Source of the DNA: Bacteroidota bacterium
GTDB taxonomy: Bacteria; Bacteroidota; Ignavibacteria; UBA10030
Length of the DNA stretch: 64,000 nt
NCBI GenBank assembly: GCA_025454835.1
Contig: JALONQ010000005.1
Location: 1-64,000 of the forward strand
Reading direction: 5' to 3'
Shown: positions 1 to 8,857 of the stretch, one piece after another
Position numbering within the stretch: the first letter of the stretch is position 1
Layout of the letters: each line of letters begins with the position of its first letter
The notes under the pieces: generated by a model
The model's input: the letters and a program-made list of their open reading frames with translations, nothing else
What the model was told of the DNA's origin: nothing
The model's database searches: none
Made by a program: the position numbers and the translations under genes

Positions 1-391
1 ACGCTGATCAAGAACACATATCTGCGGTCATCTCTTCTTTCTGCGTCGTCTGCGTTCGCTTTGAGGTCCAGAAGCGGGAACGCTGATCACGCTGAAAAAA
101 GGGATCTACGCTGATCAAGGAAACATATCTGCGGCCATCTCTTCTTTCTGCGTCGTCTGCGTTCGCTTTGAGATCCGGAAGCGGGAACACTGATGACACT
201 GAAAAAGGGGATCCACACGGATCAAGATATTGTATCTGCGGTCATCCCTTGTTTCTGCGTCATCTGCGTTCGCTTTGAGGTCCAGAAGCGGGAACGCTGA
301 TCAAGAAAACATATCTGCGGTCATCTCTTCTTTCTGCGTCGTCTGCGTTCGCTTTGAGGTCCAGAAGCGGGAACGCTGATCACGCTGAAAA
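1..391. repeat. Tandem array of four ~80-107 bp units
   Basis: Four head-to-tail units begin at about 1, 108, 215 and 294. Each runs from ACGCTGATCAAGA through TCTGCGGTCATCTC, CTGCGTCGTCTGCGTTCGCT and GAGGTCCAGAAGCGGGAA, and usually closes with CGCTGATCACGCTGAAAAA. The third unit lacks the closing segment. Copies differ by a few substitutions only. No convincing gene lies in 1-448; the short reading frames simply cross the repeat. The array may continue to the left of the window. It belongs to the short-word intergenic repeats seen throughout this sequence. Its function is unknown. Confidence 0.9.
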
Positions 392-421
392 AATCTGTGA
401 GCATCGTTCCGCTTTTGTGTC

Positions 422-442
422 ACCTGCCTACCGCAGGCAGGT
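422..442 (-). terminator. Short hairpin just downstream of the APC permease
   Basis: ACCTGCC and GGCAGGT form a perfect 7-bp stem around a 7-nt loop, 6 bases past the stop codon of the permease that ends at 449. There is no clear U tract on the minus strand, so termination is plausible but not shown. Confidence 0.4.
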
Positions 443-448
443 CTGTGT

Positions 449-1972
449 TCAGCTCTTTCCCCGCGCCCGCAGCTTGCTGTGCCAGAAACCGTAAGCGAAG
501 TACAACACCAGGCCCGTGGCCAGCCAACCGCCGAATCGGACCCAGGTCACCCACGGAAGCCCGAGCATCAGATACAGGCACATTCCGATACCTGCGAGCG
601 GAACCCACGGAACGAACGGCGTCTTGAAGACGCGCGGGCGATCGGGGTCGGTCCGGCGCAGGATGATCACGCCGGCACAGACGAGCACGAAGGCGAAGAG
701 CGTTCCGATGTTCGTCAACTCGACGATCTCATTGATGTTGGCGACGGCCGCAAACCCGGCGACCACCACTCCGGTCCAGATGGTCGTGATATGCGGCGTC
801 TGGTACTTCGGATGCACTTTCGCGAAGTACTTCGGCAACAGACCGTCGCGCGACATCGAAAAGAAGATACGAGGCTGGCCCAGCTGGAACACCAGCAAGA
901 CCGCAGCCATCGATATCACGGCTCCGAAGGCAATGATCCCGGCGGCCCAGTTGAGCCCCGCGCGAGCGAAGACATCGGCCAACGGATCGGCGACGCCCAG
1001 CAGGTACCATGGCTCCATCCCGGTCAAGACGACGGCGGTCGCGATGTAGATGACCGTCGAGATCACCAACGAGCCGATGATCCCGATCGGGATGTCGCGC
1101 CCCGGATTCTTGCACTCCTCCGAGGCCGTAGAAATGGCGTCGAAGCCGATGAACGCGAAGAAGATGAGGCTCGCCCCCGTCCAGACTCCGGCGAACCCGT
1201 TCGGCATGAACGGAGACCAGTTCTCGGGCTTGACGTAGAAGGCCCCGACGGCAATGAAGAACAGCAGGATCGCCACCTTGAGCACCACCATCACGTTGTT
1301 CGCGCGTGCCGATTCCTTGATGCCGATGACGAGCAGCCAGGTGATCGCTCCGACGACCCCTGCCGCGAGCACATTGAGGATCACCGGGATCCCGGCGATC
1401 GTCGGATGACTCACCCATGCCTCGTAGGCCAATGCCAGCGACGGCGTCACGGTGCCTCCGGCTTCGGCAACCAGACGGGCGGCCTGGTGCGCCGAGCGAT
1501 AATCGACGGACATCCACGCCGGAATGTGCATCCCAAGCCCATCCATCAACTGGTGGAAATAGGCGGCCCATGCGATCGCGACGGCGACATTCCCGACGGC
1601 ATACTCGATGATCAGGTCCCAGCCGATGATCCATGCGACCAGTTCGCCAAGGGTGGCGTAGGAATACGTATAGGCGCTGCCCGAGATGGGAACGAGCGCC
1701 GCGAACTCAGCGTAGCAGAACGCGCAGAACGCGCACGCCACCGCGGTGATGATGAACGAGAGCGACACGCCCGGTCCCGCTCCGAGATGGCCCGCACCGC
1801 CCGCTGCCGCCGTGCCGATCACGGCGAAGATCCCGGTCCCGATGATCGCCCCGATACCCAGGGCCACCATATCGATCGAACCGAGCGTTCGCTTGAGATG
1901 CCCTTCAGACCCGGACGCTGCATCGCGGGCGATCTGGTCGAGATTTTTTCGGCGAAAGACGTGGTCGAACAT
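449..1972 (-). CDS. APC-superfamily amino acid permease (CAT-like)
   Basis: Predicted inner-membrane amino acid transporter of 507 residues, the usual size for the cationic amino acid transporter branch of the APC superfamily. After a short cytoplasmic N-terminus, the first helix carries the APC glycine-rich signature GIGAIIGTGIFAVIG (about residues 40-54). About twelve hydrophobic segments follow, including the FFAFIGFDAISTASEE region typical of CAT proteins. It lies 46 bp downstream of a second APC permease on the same strand and is probably co-transcribed with it. The substrate cannot be read from sequence; basic or branched-chain amino acids are possible. Confidence 0.85.
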   Translation of the reverse strand: MFDHVFRRKNLDQIARDAASGSEGHLKRTLGSIDMVALGIGAIIGTGIFAVIGTAAAGGAGHLGAGPGVSLSFIITAVACAFCAFCYAEFAALVPISGSAYTYSYATLGELVAWIIGWDLIIEYAVGNVAVAIAWAAYFHQLMDGLGMHIPAWMSVDYRSAHQAARLVAEAGGTVTPSLALAYEAWVSHPTIAGIPVILNVLAAGVVGAITWLLVIGIKESARANNVMVVLKVAILLFFIAVGAFYVKPENWSPFMPNGFAGVWTGASLIFFAFIGFDAISTASEECKNPGRDIPIGIIGSLVISTVIYIATAVVLTGMEPWYLLGVADPLADVFARAGLNWAAGIIAFGAVISMAAVLLVFQLGQPRIFFSMSRDGLLPKYFAKVHPKYQTPHITTIWTGVVVAGFAAVANINEIVELTNIGTLFAFVLVCAGVIILRRTDPDRPRVFKTPFVPWVPLAGIGMCLYLMLGLPWVTWVRFGGWLATGLVLYFAYGFWHSKLRARGKS

Positions 1973-2018
1973 GCGTGGCTCCGGGTTCCTTCAAGGATCG
2001 GGTTCGTGGATGTCGTGG

Positions 2019-3800
2019 TCAACCGCCAAAGATGACGAGCTGTATGTCGTCCGGCAGGAGACCGCCCAGCGACCGCATGACGCTTCCCTTCAGCACATTC
2101 TCGAGCCGGTTCCGCCTCTCCGCCCCGATGATCAGCCGCTCCACGCCGAACGTCGCGGCCTGCTCGGCGATCGTGTAGCCTACTTCGTAGCTGGGTACCT
2201 GCAGATACTGGTAGTCGATGTCCGACTGTTCGCAGATCTCCTGGATGCGCGCCTCCACGCCGTTCGACTCGAGAACGATGCGCTCGGGCAGTGCACCGAC
2301 GGCGATCTCCTTGACATTTAGGATGAACAGGAAAGCCTTTCGAGCCTTGGCCTCTTCGATCGCGAACTTGAGGAGCTTCTCGTTGGCCCCCTTTGTCGCC
2401 ACCAGATACTTCGTCGTGGGCATCGCCCGACGCACCCGGCGTTGAGGCGGGATCGGAGGCCGAGACGGCTCCACGGCCGCAGGTGCCGCTGCCCGTTCTC
2501 GGGCCCGTGCCCGCTGGGAGATCATGCGGGCGGTCAATCCGACGGCCAGGACGATGCCCGCGAAGAGTGCGGCATACGACTTCTCGATAGCGATCGAAAC
2601 CTCGATGAAAAAGAGGATCACCGCCACGACGACCATGAAAGCGCGTGTCACGCGGCCGATCGAAAGCGAGCGATCCGTCGCGGTGGATCCGATGTTGATC
2701 ATCACGGCGCCCACCACGCCGATCGCATACAACGACGCCAGGGTGAGAATATCGTTCACGAACAGCAGGACGACGACCGGAGCCGTTGTCGCTATGACCA
2801 ACGGAATGACCGGGACACCATGCCGGTTGAGCCGGCGAAGCGATGTCGGAAGCTCACCGTCGATCGCCATGAGGAACTGGACCGAAATGAGGCCGTTCAT
2901 CGCCGTATTCCCGGCCGAGATCAGAAGCAGACCGAGCGAGATCGCGATCACCCAGCCGAACCATACGCCCACATAGTGCTCACCGATGACACGCACCATG
3001 TCCTCGGTGCCGCCGGACAGCCCCGGAATGGCGTGCATAGCCAGCCCGAGAAAGATGGTCGCCACGATGACCTTTCCGAGGACGGCGATGATCGCCCGTC
3101 GCGAATCCCTGGCCGGGTCTTTCATCAATCCGGTCATGTTCGAGATCGCCTCGATGCCCGAGATGCTCAGGATCAAGCCGACGAAGATCCCCCAATTCGC
3201 CAGGAACGTGTCGTGTGGCGGTTCAACGTTGGCCTCGCGCAGCGCGGTCGGCGCCGACACCAGAATGATCACGAGCAAGCTGACCAGCGTCACGGCCGAA
3301 ATGACGCCGGCGCCTCCTCCACTGTGCTTTGGGCCGAACCAATTGAGCACACCGATCACCATGATCGTGGCGATGGCGGCCCCGACGGCATGGTCGATAC
3401 CGAAGTAGTGAAAGGCCTCGAGCACCGACAGCGACATCGTGATCACATAGTCCGCACCGAGCAGCAAGGCCCCGACCACCGCCAACCGCCGCGAGCGGTG
3501 GTACACCGACGAGTAGACGCCGCCGCCGTTCGGATACAGGCGGCAAATGGTGATGTAATTGAGGGCGACGATCGAGGTGAGCGCCAGCATGCCGGCCAAG
3601 TGCCACATGCTGCTGTAGCCGGCGAGCGCAAACCCGATGCCGAGGACGTAGGCGATCGAGGTGCCCCAATCGCCGTCGAGGATGGCCGCACTGCGGAGCC
3701 AGCCAAGCACGCGGGGCCGGCTGGTCGCATATTCGACGGTCCCGTGGACGGGACCGGGGTGGGTGATGTCAGAGGACAAAGGAGGCGCGGGGGATGTCAC
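2019..3800 (-). CDS. APC permease with C-terminal UspA domain
   Basis: A 593-residue fusion. Residues about 35-430 form an APC-type permease core of about twelve hydrophobic segments. Residues about 455-593 form a universal-stress-protein (UspA) domain starting TKYLVATKGANEKLLKFAI and ending in the nucleotide-loop-like segment LIIGAERRNRLENVLKGSV. UspA domains bind ATP or other adenine nucleotides, so the tail may let transport respond to energy or stress state; that is inference. The start used is a GTG at 3800 with no strong ribosome site; an in-frame TTG shortly downstream is possible. A strong hairpin lies directly upstream. Substrate unknown. Confidence 0.8.
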   Translation of the reverse strand: MTSPAPPLSSDITHPGPVHGTVEYATSRPRVLGWLRSAAILDGDWGTSIAYVLGIGFALAGYSSMWHLAGMLALTSIVALNYITICRLYPNGGGVYSSVYHRSRRLAVVGALLLGADYVITMSLSVLEAFHYFGIDHAVGAAIATIMVIGVLNWFGPKHSGGGAGVISAVTLVSLLVIILVSAPTALREANVEPPHDTFLANWGIFVGLILSISGIEAISNMTGLMKDPARDSRRAIIAVLGKVIVATIFLGLAMHAIPGLSGGTEDMVRVIGEHYVGVWFGWVIAISLGLLLISAGNTAMNGLISVQFLMAIDGELPTSLRRLNRHGVPVIPLVIATTAPVVVLLFVNDILTLASLYAIGVVGAVMINIGSTATDRSLSIGRVTRAFMVVVAVILFFIEVSIAIEKSYAALFAGIVLAVGLTARMISQRARARERAAAPAAVEPSRPPIPPQRRVRRAMPTTKYLVATKGANEKLLKFAIEEAKARKAFLFILNVKEIAVGALPERIVLESNGVEARIQEICEQSDIDYQYLQVPSYEVGYTIAEQAATFGVERLIIGAERRNRLENVLKGSVMRSLGGLLPDDIQLVIFGG

Positions 3801-3805
3801 GACAC

Positions 3806-3837
3806 GGGAACGCCGGAGCTGGAGCCCCGGCGTTCCC
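3806..3837. other. Strong GC-rich hairpin upstream of the APC-UspA gene
   Basis: GGGAACGCCGG and its exact complement CCGGCGTTCCC form an 11-bp perfect stem with a 10-nt loop. It sits between the lipoprotein stop (3896) and the permease start (3800). It could end the upstream operon or act in the permease leader. Neither strand shows a T run, so it is not a textbook intrinsic terminator. Confidence 0.5.
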
Positions 3838-3895
3838 TGTGCGATGGCTGGACCATGTGGTGGAACAGTCGACGTGCCAAGACGCGAGAATGATA

Positions 3896-4903
3896 CTACT
3901 TGAGCTTCAGAGAAGCAATGACCTTCTCGAGGGCCGGAAGCGTCTCATTCTTGAGGGACGTCGGCCAGAAGACGATGATGCGGTGGAACTTGTCGTCCTT
4001 GACGACGAAGTACATGCGTGCGTCGATGCCGCGCGTCGGGACGTATGTCACCATCTTGCCCGCGATGCCCGAGACGGTCGCATCGGCCGGCTTCGAGACC
4101 TGTTTCAGGTTCTTCGTGTTCTGTTCCACGATCTTATCGACGCCGACGCCCTTCGCCGGACGCACGTCGAGCGTGACCTTGATATCGTCGCGAAGGCCCT
4201 TGATCGCCATCGTGTACTCGACCTCGCCCGACGGCTTGCCGATCGACGGGGCGAAGTTCTCGGGATACTGTACGACAACGCGCTCGTTCTCGAACTTCGA
4301 CAGCTCGGCGACCGGCAGCGAGGGGTCGACGGCCTTCGCCGCCACCTTCAGCTTCGGAAGAACCAGCGTCTTCACCGCTGAATCGTAGACGGACCGATAC
4401 GGCTCGTAAAACTCATTGAAGCCGCCAAAGTGGACGAAGTAAACGACCGTATCTTTGTAAGCGATCGCCCGGACCGCCCGCAAGGCCGTGTTCTCGTCGA
4501 ACCGCCCGCCGTAAACGAACTCGATCGCCCTCACGCTGTCGATCGTGATCTCGTTCGTGGCGGTGATCTGGAAGCCCGACTCCGTCAGGCCGGTCTTGTA
4601 GGCCTCGGCCACGGCTTCGAGCGTCGTCACGGAATCCTGTTTTTCGCCTGCCACGATCAGTTGGGCGCCCGCCGGCTTCTTCGCATACGGGTCGAAGAAC
4701 TTCTCCATGGCCTCCATCGAGGAGGTGATGGTCACGCGCGACGGCTCGGTCTGCGCCTGCCAACCCTTGGGCTGCGTGAAACTCACGCGAAAGAACTGGT
4801 CGCTGTAGGACTCCCATTCGGTGATCGGTGGAACGTCCGGCGTCTGAGAGCATCCGGTGAGGACGGCCATCATGACGGCCAACACAACGAGGGTCTGTTT
4901 CAT
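3896..4903 (-). CDS. Predicted lipoprotein, unknown function
   Basis: A 335-residue protein with a lipoprotein signal: positively charged start, hydrophobic stretch and lipobox LTGC at residues 16-19, so it is probably anchored to a membrane facing the periplasm. The rest is soluble and mixed alpha/beta. Two segments (about 30-170 and 185-330) resemble each other in layout, each beginning with a YSDQFFRVSFTQPKGW- or FENERVVVQYPENF-like strand, suggesting an internal duplication. It is the last gene of the TonB/ExbBD operon. I do not recognise a named family. Confidence 0.75.
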   Translation of the reverse strand: MKQTLVVLAVMMAVLTGCSQTPDVPPITEWESYSDQFFRVSFTQPKGWQAQTEPSRVTITSSMEAMEKFFDPYAKKPAGAQLIVAGEKQDSVTTLEAVAEAYKTGLTESGFQITATNEITIDSVRAIEFVYGGRFDENTALRAVRAIAYKDTVVYFVHFGGFNEFYEPYRSVYDSAVKTLVLPKLKVAAKAVDPSLPVAELSKFENERVVVQYPENFAPSIGKPSGEVEYTMAIKGLRDDIKVTLDVRPAKGVGVDKIVEQNTKNLKQVSKPADATVSGIAGKMVTYVPTRGIDARMYFVVKDDKFHRIIVFWPTSLKNETLPALEKVIASLKLK

Positions 4904-4967
4904 CGCAGATCCTTCCTGCTTGAACGTGGTGGGGGGCGAACGTGAACGATCGTTGTCGGTTGCCGGG

Positions 4968-5102
4968 TCAGGACAGGTAGAGGTAGATCATGTACCCGAC
5001 GATGAGCACGAAGGCAAGACCCATCACTCCCACCAGCAGATAGAAGCCGGTCGGTGTCTCGCTGGTCGCGGGGGTGCTTTGCGGTGCAGTCTTGTCAGCC
5101 AT
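4968..5102 (-). CDS. 44-residue single-pass membrane peptide
   Basis: Reading back from ATG at 5102 gives a 44-residue product: a polar threonine/proline-rich start (MADKTAPQSTPATSE) followed by one long hydrophobic helix (FYLLVGVMGLAFVLIVGYM) and the end IYLYLS. It starts 2 bp after the stop of the TPR gene and precedes the lipoprotein gene, so it looks translationally linked in the operon. The small size, clear membrane segment and tight spacing support a real gene. No family recognised; it may be an accessory subunit of the envelope complex encoded here. Confidence 0.65.
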   Translation of the reverse strand: MADKTAPQSTPATSETPTGFYLLVGVMGLAFVLIVGYMIYLYLS

Positions 5103-5104
5103 GG

Positions 5105-6757
5105 TCATTTCCCTTCCAGGACTTCGAGGCCCTTCTTGGCCTGTTCATTATTCTTGTTGATCTTCAGGACCTCTTTGTAATACTTGATCGCTTCTTCTGG
5201 CTTGTTGGCGTTCTGCAACCCCTGGGCCAGCCAGAGCAGCGTATTCTCGTCCTTCGGCTCCAGTTCCAGTGATTGCTTAAGGTGGTCGATCGCCTCCTGC
5301 CACTTCTTGTCGAGCAGGAGCGTCAGGCCGATGTATCGGTGGGCCTGGGCCAGGTCTCTCTTGTAGCGCACCACGGCCGTATCGATGACCTTGATGACCT
5401 TTTCGAAGGTCGCCCGCGCATCATCGTAGGTCTTCATCTGGAGCTGGGCGATGCCCAAGTTCGTGTAGGCCGGCACGTAGTCCGGATTCCGATCGATCGC
5501 CTGTTTCAGCGCCGAAGCGGCCTTGTCGAACTGCTCGGTCACGAGCATGCACTGAGCGTAGTTGATGTAAGCGCCGACGGCGGTCGTGTCCACCTGCCAG
5601 CGCCGCTCGAACATCCGGGCCGCGTCGTCCCACCGCTTGAGCGTCATATAGATGACGCCAGCTTCGTTAAGGACGAGCGACTGCGTCGAATCGAGCGCGA
5701 GCGATCGTTCGTACGCCGCGACCGCTTCGACGTCTTTGTCCAGTTCCTGATACGCCCGACCCAGCCGGCGGAAATCGTCCGCTTTCAGCGAGGTGTCCCC
5801 TTCGATCGCCACGTATTGATCGACCGACTGTTGGTATTCCTTCAGCTCAAAGTGGGCATGGGCCTTGAATCGCTTGGCTTCGGCGTACGCCGGCTCGGCC
5901 TTGAGGATCCGGTCGGCAAAGGCCGGCACGTCTTTGTACTGCCGGCTGCGATAGAGCGCCTCGAGATACATTCTTGCCGCGTCGAGGTCGTTCGGGTTCT
6001 TCGCGACGAACTCTTTGCCAACGCGCGAGGCATTGACGAACTGATTGGCGCGGAAATAGAGCCGGAACAGCTTGAAGCGGTCCTTCTGATTCGATGGGTC
6101 GAGCGCGATGAGGCGCCGCAGAACGTCGGCGGCCTCGTTGTATCGCCGGTCTTTGAGGTGGAGGTCGGCCAGTTTCGAAAGTAATTCAGGCTGAAGCGAG
6201 TCCACATCGAGCGAACGCTCGTACTGTTGCACCGCCATCGGCGAGACGCCCTGCCTTGAGTAGGCATCGCCCATGCCTTCGTACGGCTTGGCCGCATTGG
6301 GCGAGATCTCGCGGGCCCGCGTGAAGGTCACGAGTGCTGCGTCGGCCGAATCCGAAGCGAGCTGCAGATACCCAAGCTGCAGCAGCAGGTCGGGATGGTC
6401 CTTGCGCTCTTTCAGTCCCTGCCGAAGCGCCAGGTTGGCGTCGGCCAGCTTCTTCTGGCGGATGAGCGCTTCGCTGAGGGTCGCATAGGCGTCGATATTC
6501 TCATCGTCCAGGGCGAGAGCCTTACGACCCGCCACTTCGGCCGAGTCGAACTGATTCGTGCCAAGATACGACTTGCCGAGGTAGACCCACGACGGCACGT
6601 CGCGCGGATACAGCGTGATCGTCTGGCGGAAGAAGTTCGCTGCCTCGCGATACTTACGCTGACCGAGCAGATCCATGCCGTCTCTCAACTGTGGCTGTGC
6701 CGCGGCCGTTCCGGCCACGAGCAACATCAGCGCTCCATTGATCAGGCGTCGTTTCAT
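5105..6757 (-). CDS. Exported tetratricopeptide-repeat protein
   Basis: The start at 6757 gives MKRRLINGALMLLVAGTAAAQ, a clean Sec signal peptide, and lies 4 bp after the preceding stop; a longer frame from 6865 only adds residues overlapping the upstream gene. The 550-residue product is almost entirely TPR units (more than ten), with typical spacing such as YREAANFFRQTITLYPRDVP and AIDHLKQSLELEPKDEN. TPR arrays are protein-interaction scaffolds. Its position in the TonB-ExbBD operon suggests a periplasmic scaffold for that system; this is inference from context. Confidence 0.85.
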   Translation of the reverse strand: MKRRLINGALMLLVAGTAAAQPQLRDGMDLLGQRKYREAANFFRQTITLYPRDVPSWVYLGKSYLGTNQFDSAEVAGRKALALDDENIDAYATLSEALIRQKKLADANLALRQGLKERKDHPDLLLQLGYLQLASDSADAALVTFTRAREISPNAAKPYEGMGDAYSRQGVSPMAVQQYERSLDVDSLQPELLSKLADLHLKDRRYNEAADVLRRLIALDPSNQKDRFKLFRLYFRANQFVNASRVGKEFVAKNPNDLDAARMYLEALYRSRQYKDVPAFADRILKAEPAYAEAKRFKAHAHFELKEYQQSVDQYVAIEGDTSLKADDFRRLGRAYQELDKDVEAVAAYERSLALDSTQSLVLNEAGVIYMTLKRWDDAARMFERRWQVDTTAVGAYINYAQCMLVTEQFDKAASALKQAIDRNPDYVPAYTNLGIAQLQMKTYDDARATFEKVIKVIDTAVVRYKRDLAQAHRYIGLTLLLDKKWQEAIDHLKQSLELEPKDENTLLWLAQGLQNANKPEEAIKYYKEVLKINKNNEQAKKGLEVLEGK

Positions 6758-6761
6758 TCGT

Positions 6762-7664
6762 TCACTCTCCGGTGAGTTGGACCGTCCTCGATGGCAGCTC
6801 CGTCGGGACGATACCGGACTGCTGGACGAGTTTCTGTCCGGAATTTGATAGGGCGAAAGCAGCAAAACCGGCGCCGGGGCCCAGCCGACGTTCGGCGTTG
6901 TAGATCATGACGGCCGTGCGGAGCGGATAGACGCCGTCAAACACCGACTGCTGATGTGGCGCCACGAACTCCGTCCGGCCCGAGCTCGAGTCCACCACCG
7001 TTCTGACCGGGACTGTCCTGATCGTGGGCGGGCGGTCTCGCAACGCTCCCAGCGATACGATGGCAAGAGCGCGCGGCGATCGACCGACATACTGCACAAG
7101 TTCTTTCTGCGTCGTGCCGGTCGCGAAGACCTTCAGGGTCCGTCCTTCGCCGAGCCCGCGTTGTACATGCTCGTAGAGGCCCGAGTTCCGCTCTGTACAA
7201 ACGAACTCGATCGGCTCGGGCCGCTCACCTTTGGCGACATCCGACCATCGTGCATCCGTGCCGTCGACGATGCGTCCAAGCCCTTCCCTCGTGATGCCGT
7301 CCAAGCGCCGGTCAGTGTGGACGACCACCACGAGGGCATCCCAGGCAAGGAGCGAGGATGCGATCGTGATACCGGCGTCGGCCGCGACCTTCTTCTCCTC
7401 TTCGTTCATCGGCCGATCCACGACGATCGTGCTGACGCTGTCATTGAGCAATGCCACGATCGCCTGGCGGGCCGGTGCGGATCCTGTGACCGGCCGGATC
7501 CCGGGGTAGATCCGGGCGAACTCTTGCGCCAAGGTGTCCGCCAGGGCAGCGACGTCCGGCGCAGCGATGAGCGTGAGCGGCCCTTGCGTGGTCGACACTT
7601 CCTCGACCGACGGCTTCCTCTGGCATCCGACGATCACCAGCATCGCGAGCAGCACCCGCTTCAT
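6762..7664 (-). CDS. PstS-like substrate-binding lipoprotein
   Basis: A 300-residue protein with a lipoprotein signal ending VIVGC (Cys15), then a periplasmic-binding-protein type 2 fold like the phosphate-binding PstS family. Recognisable parts are an initial strand LTLIAAPDVAALADTLAQEF, a mid segment WDALVVVVHTDRRLDGITRE and a later FVCTERNSGLYEHVQRGL that resembles the PstS ligand loop. No pstC, pstA or pstB is nearby. It overlaps the small membrane-protein gene by 4 bp (ATGA) and sits in the TonB operon, so a role in sensing or delivering an anion to an envelope complex is more likely than a standalone ABC system. The ligand is unproven. Confidence 0.75.
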   Translation of the reverse strand: MKRVLLAMLVIVGCQRKPSVEEVSTTQGPLTLIAAPDVAALADTLAQEFARIYPGIRPVTGSAPARQAIVALLNDSVSTIVVDRPMNEEEKKVAADAGITIASSLLAWDALVVVVHTDRRLDGITREGLGRIVDGTDARWSDVAKGERPEPIEFVCTERNSGLYEHVQRGLGEGRTLKVFATGTTQKELVQYVGRSPRALAIVSLGALRDRPPTIRTVPVRTVVDSSSGRTEFVAPHQQSVFDGVYPLRTAVMIYNAERRLGPGAGFAAFALSNSGQKLVQQSGIVPTELPSRTVQLTGE

Positions 7665-7969
7665 GAAACGTCCTCTTCGCGTTCGAACGCTCTTTGTTTC
7701 AGTCGCATCTGCGTCATGAAGAACCGATAGATGCCCATGAGGATCAGGACGGTCGCAAAGGTCCAGCGGAACTGCTCCGGCACGCCCTGATGCACGAGAT
7801 AGCCCGCCAGCACAAGCGCTCCCACGGCTACCATGACGGCTGAGACCGCGTACCCAAGGATACTGCCGACATCAGGGAATCCCGGCTTTTCGGCGGCCAA
7901 TCGCGCCCTTCGCAGAGGGCTGAACGGCTTGTCGTTCTGGTCGGCCAATGGCGATCTATTCGTCGGCAT
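7661..7969 (-). CDS. Small two-helix membrane protein of the TonB operon
   Basis: From the ATG at 7969 the product is 102 residues (a TTG at 7996 would add 9). A basic soluble N-terminus (about 40 residues) is followed by two hydrophobic helices, about ILGYAVSAVMVAVGALVLAG and FATVLILMGIYRFFM, and a charged C-terminal tail. It overlaps the PstS-like gene by 4 bp, so translation is probably coupled. Family not recognised; genes of this type accompany TonB/ExbD/PstS-like clusters in related bacteria, which is recollection rather than something seen here. Confidence 0.65.
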   Translation of the reverse strand: MPTNRSPLADQNDKPFSPLRRARLAAEKPGFPDVGSILGYAVSAVMVAVGALVLAGYLVHQGVPEQFRWTFATVLILMGIYRFFMTQMRLKQRAFEREEDVS

Positions 7970-8101
7970 GGCTAGGTCGATCGGGCTTGCCACCAATCGA
8001 GTTCCATCAGCGTACGTGGCACGATCGGGAAAGCGATCGCTTCGCCGCAGCCGCCGGCCTTCGACTCTGCTCAGGCCGGCGTGATGCGACGAGTGAAGCG
8101 A

Positions 8102-8848
8102 TCACTTGTTGGAAAGACGGAAGCGGAAGGGGATCGACACCCACACGGAGACCGGTCCCTTCTGCATGACCGCCGGGGTGAAGACCCATTGCGTGGCCGC
8201 GTCGATGGCGGCCTGGTTGAAGATCTCGGCGTCACTCTTCAACACGACGGCCTTGCGCACTTTCCCTTCCTTGTCCACCCACACTTTCAGGTAGACATTG
8301 CCTTCCAATCCGGCGCGCAGCGCGATCTCAGGATACTTCGGGTCGACCTTCCGGACGACGACGGGCTCCTTCTCGTACGCCACGAAATCCGGAGGAGGCG
8401 CGTCATCCTCGATCTGGATGTCCTGCTCGATCTGAGCGCCACCAGTTCCGGCACCCTCGCCGAGGTCCACCGGTGCCGACTGCGTGCTGAGCTCGGTCTG
8501 CGTCATGATCGTCTGCTCAGGGCTGACCTCAGCGTCGGGAACCGGCACCGGGATACCGATGCTCGGCCGCACCGAGGCGGCAGCCACCTGGACCGCCGGA
8601 GCCGCTTGCTGGCCTTGGATCGAAGGCGGCGGACCCAGATCGGTGTATTTCAGGATCCGGACCATATGGACGGGCTCCTCATCGCCCATGAGCAGGTCGG
8701 GAAGGTAGTAGGTGCCGATCGCTCCGCCCATGATGAGGGTGGAGAAGATCATCCCTTTCGTCATGGCGATCTGAGCCATCGCTTTCAACTCGACGGCGCC
8801 ATACCCCCAGTTCTTGTACGGTACGAGCGTGGTAATGTCGGTTGCCAT
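8102..8848 (-). CDS. tonB: TonB energy transducer
   Basis: A 248-residue protein with one membrane helix near residues 33-52 (MIFSTLIMGGAIGTYYLPDL), a proline/valine-rich periplasmic spacer and a C-terminal TonB domain (about residues 165-245). The domain shows the expected PKYPEIALRAGLEGNVYLKV and AAIDAATQWVFTPA motifs. TonB carries energy from ExbB/ExbD to outer-membrane receptors. It follows two exbD genes by 9 bp. The N-terminal cytoplasmic segment (about 30 residues) is longer than in E. coli TonB and resembles the multi-domain TonB of the FCB group. No TonB-dependent receptor gene lies in the window. Confidence 0.92.
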   Translation of the reverse strand: MATDITTLVPYKNWGYGAVELKAMAQIAMTKGMIFSTLIMGGAIGTYYLPDLLMGDEEPVHMVRILKYTDLGPPPSIQGQQAAPAVQVAAASVRPSIGIPVPVPDAEVSPEQTIMTQTELSTQSAPVDLGEGAGTGGAQIEQDIQIEDDAPPPDFVAYEKEPVVVRKVDPKYPEIALRAGLEGNVYLKVWVDKEGKVRKAVVLKSDAEIFNQAAIDAATQWVFTPAVMQKGPVSVWVSIPFRFRLSNK

Positions 8849-8857
8849 AGGTCCCTC

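Noticed and set aside
1-391. Possible CRISPR array in the 107-bp units
   Set aside because: Units are adjacent or differ only by deletion, no unique spacers, no Cas genes, and repeats are much longer than CRISPR repeats.
479-3893. Long plus-strand frames opposite the two APC permeases (479-2035, 2442-3893)
   Set aside because: They are antisense shadows of high-GC genes: rich in Arg, Asp and His, no domain, no ribosome site, and they run opposite clear membrane proteins.
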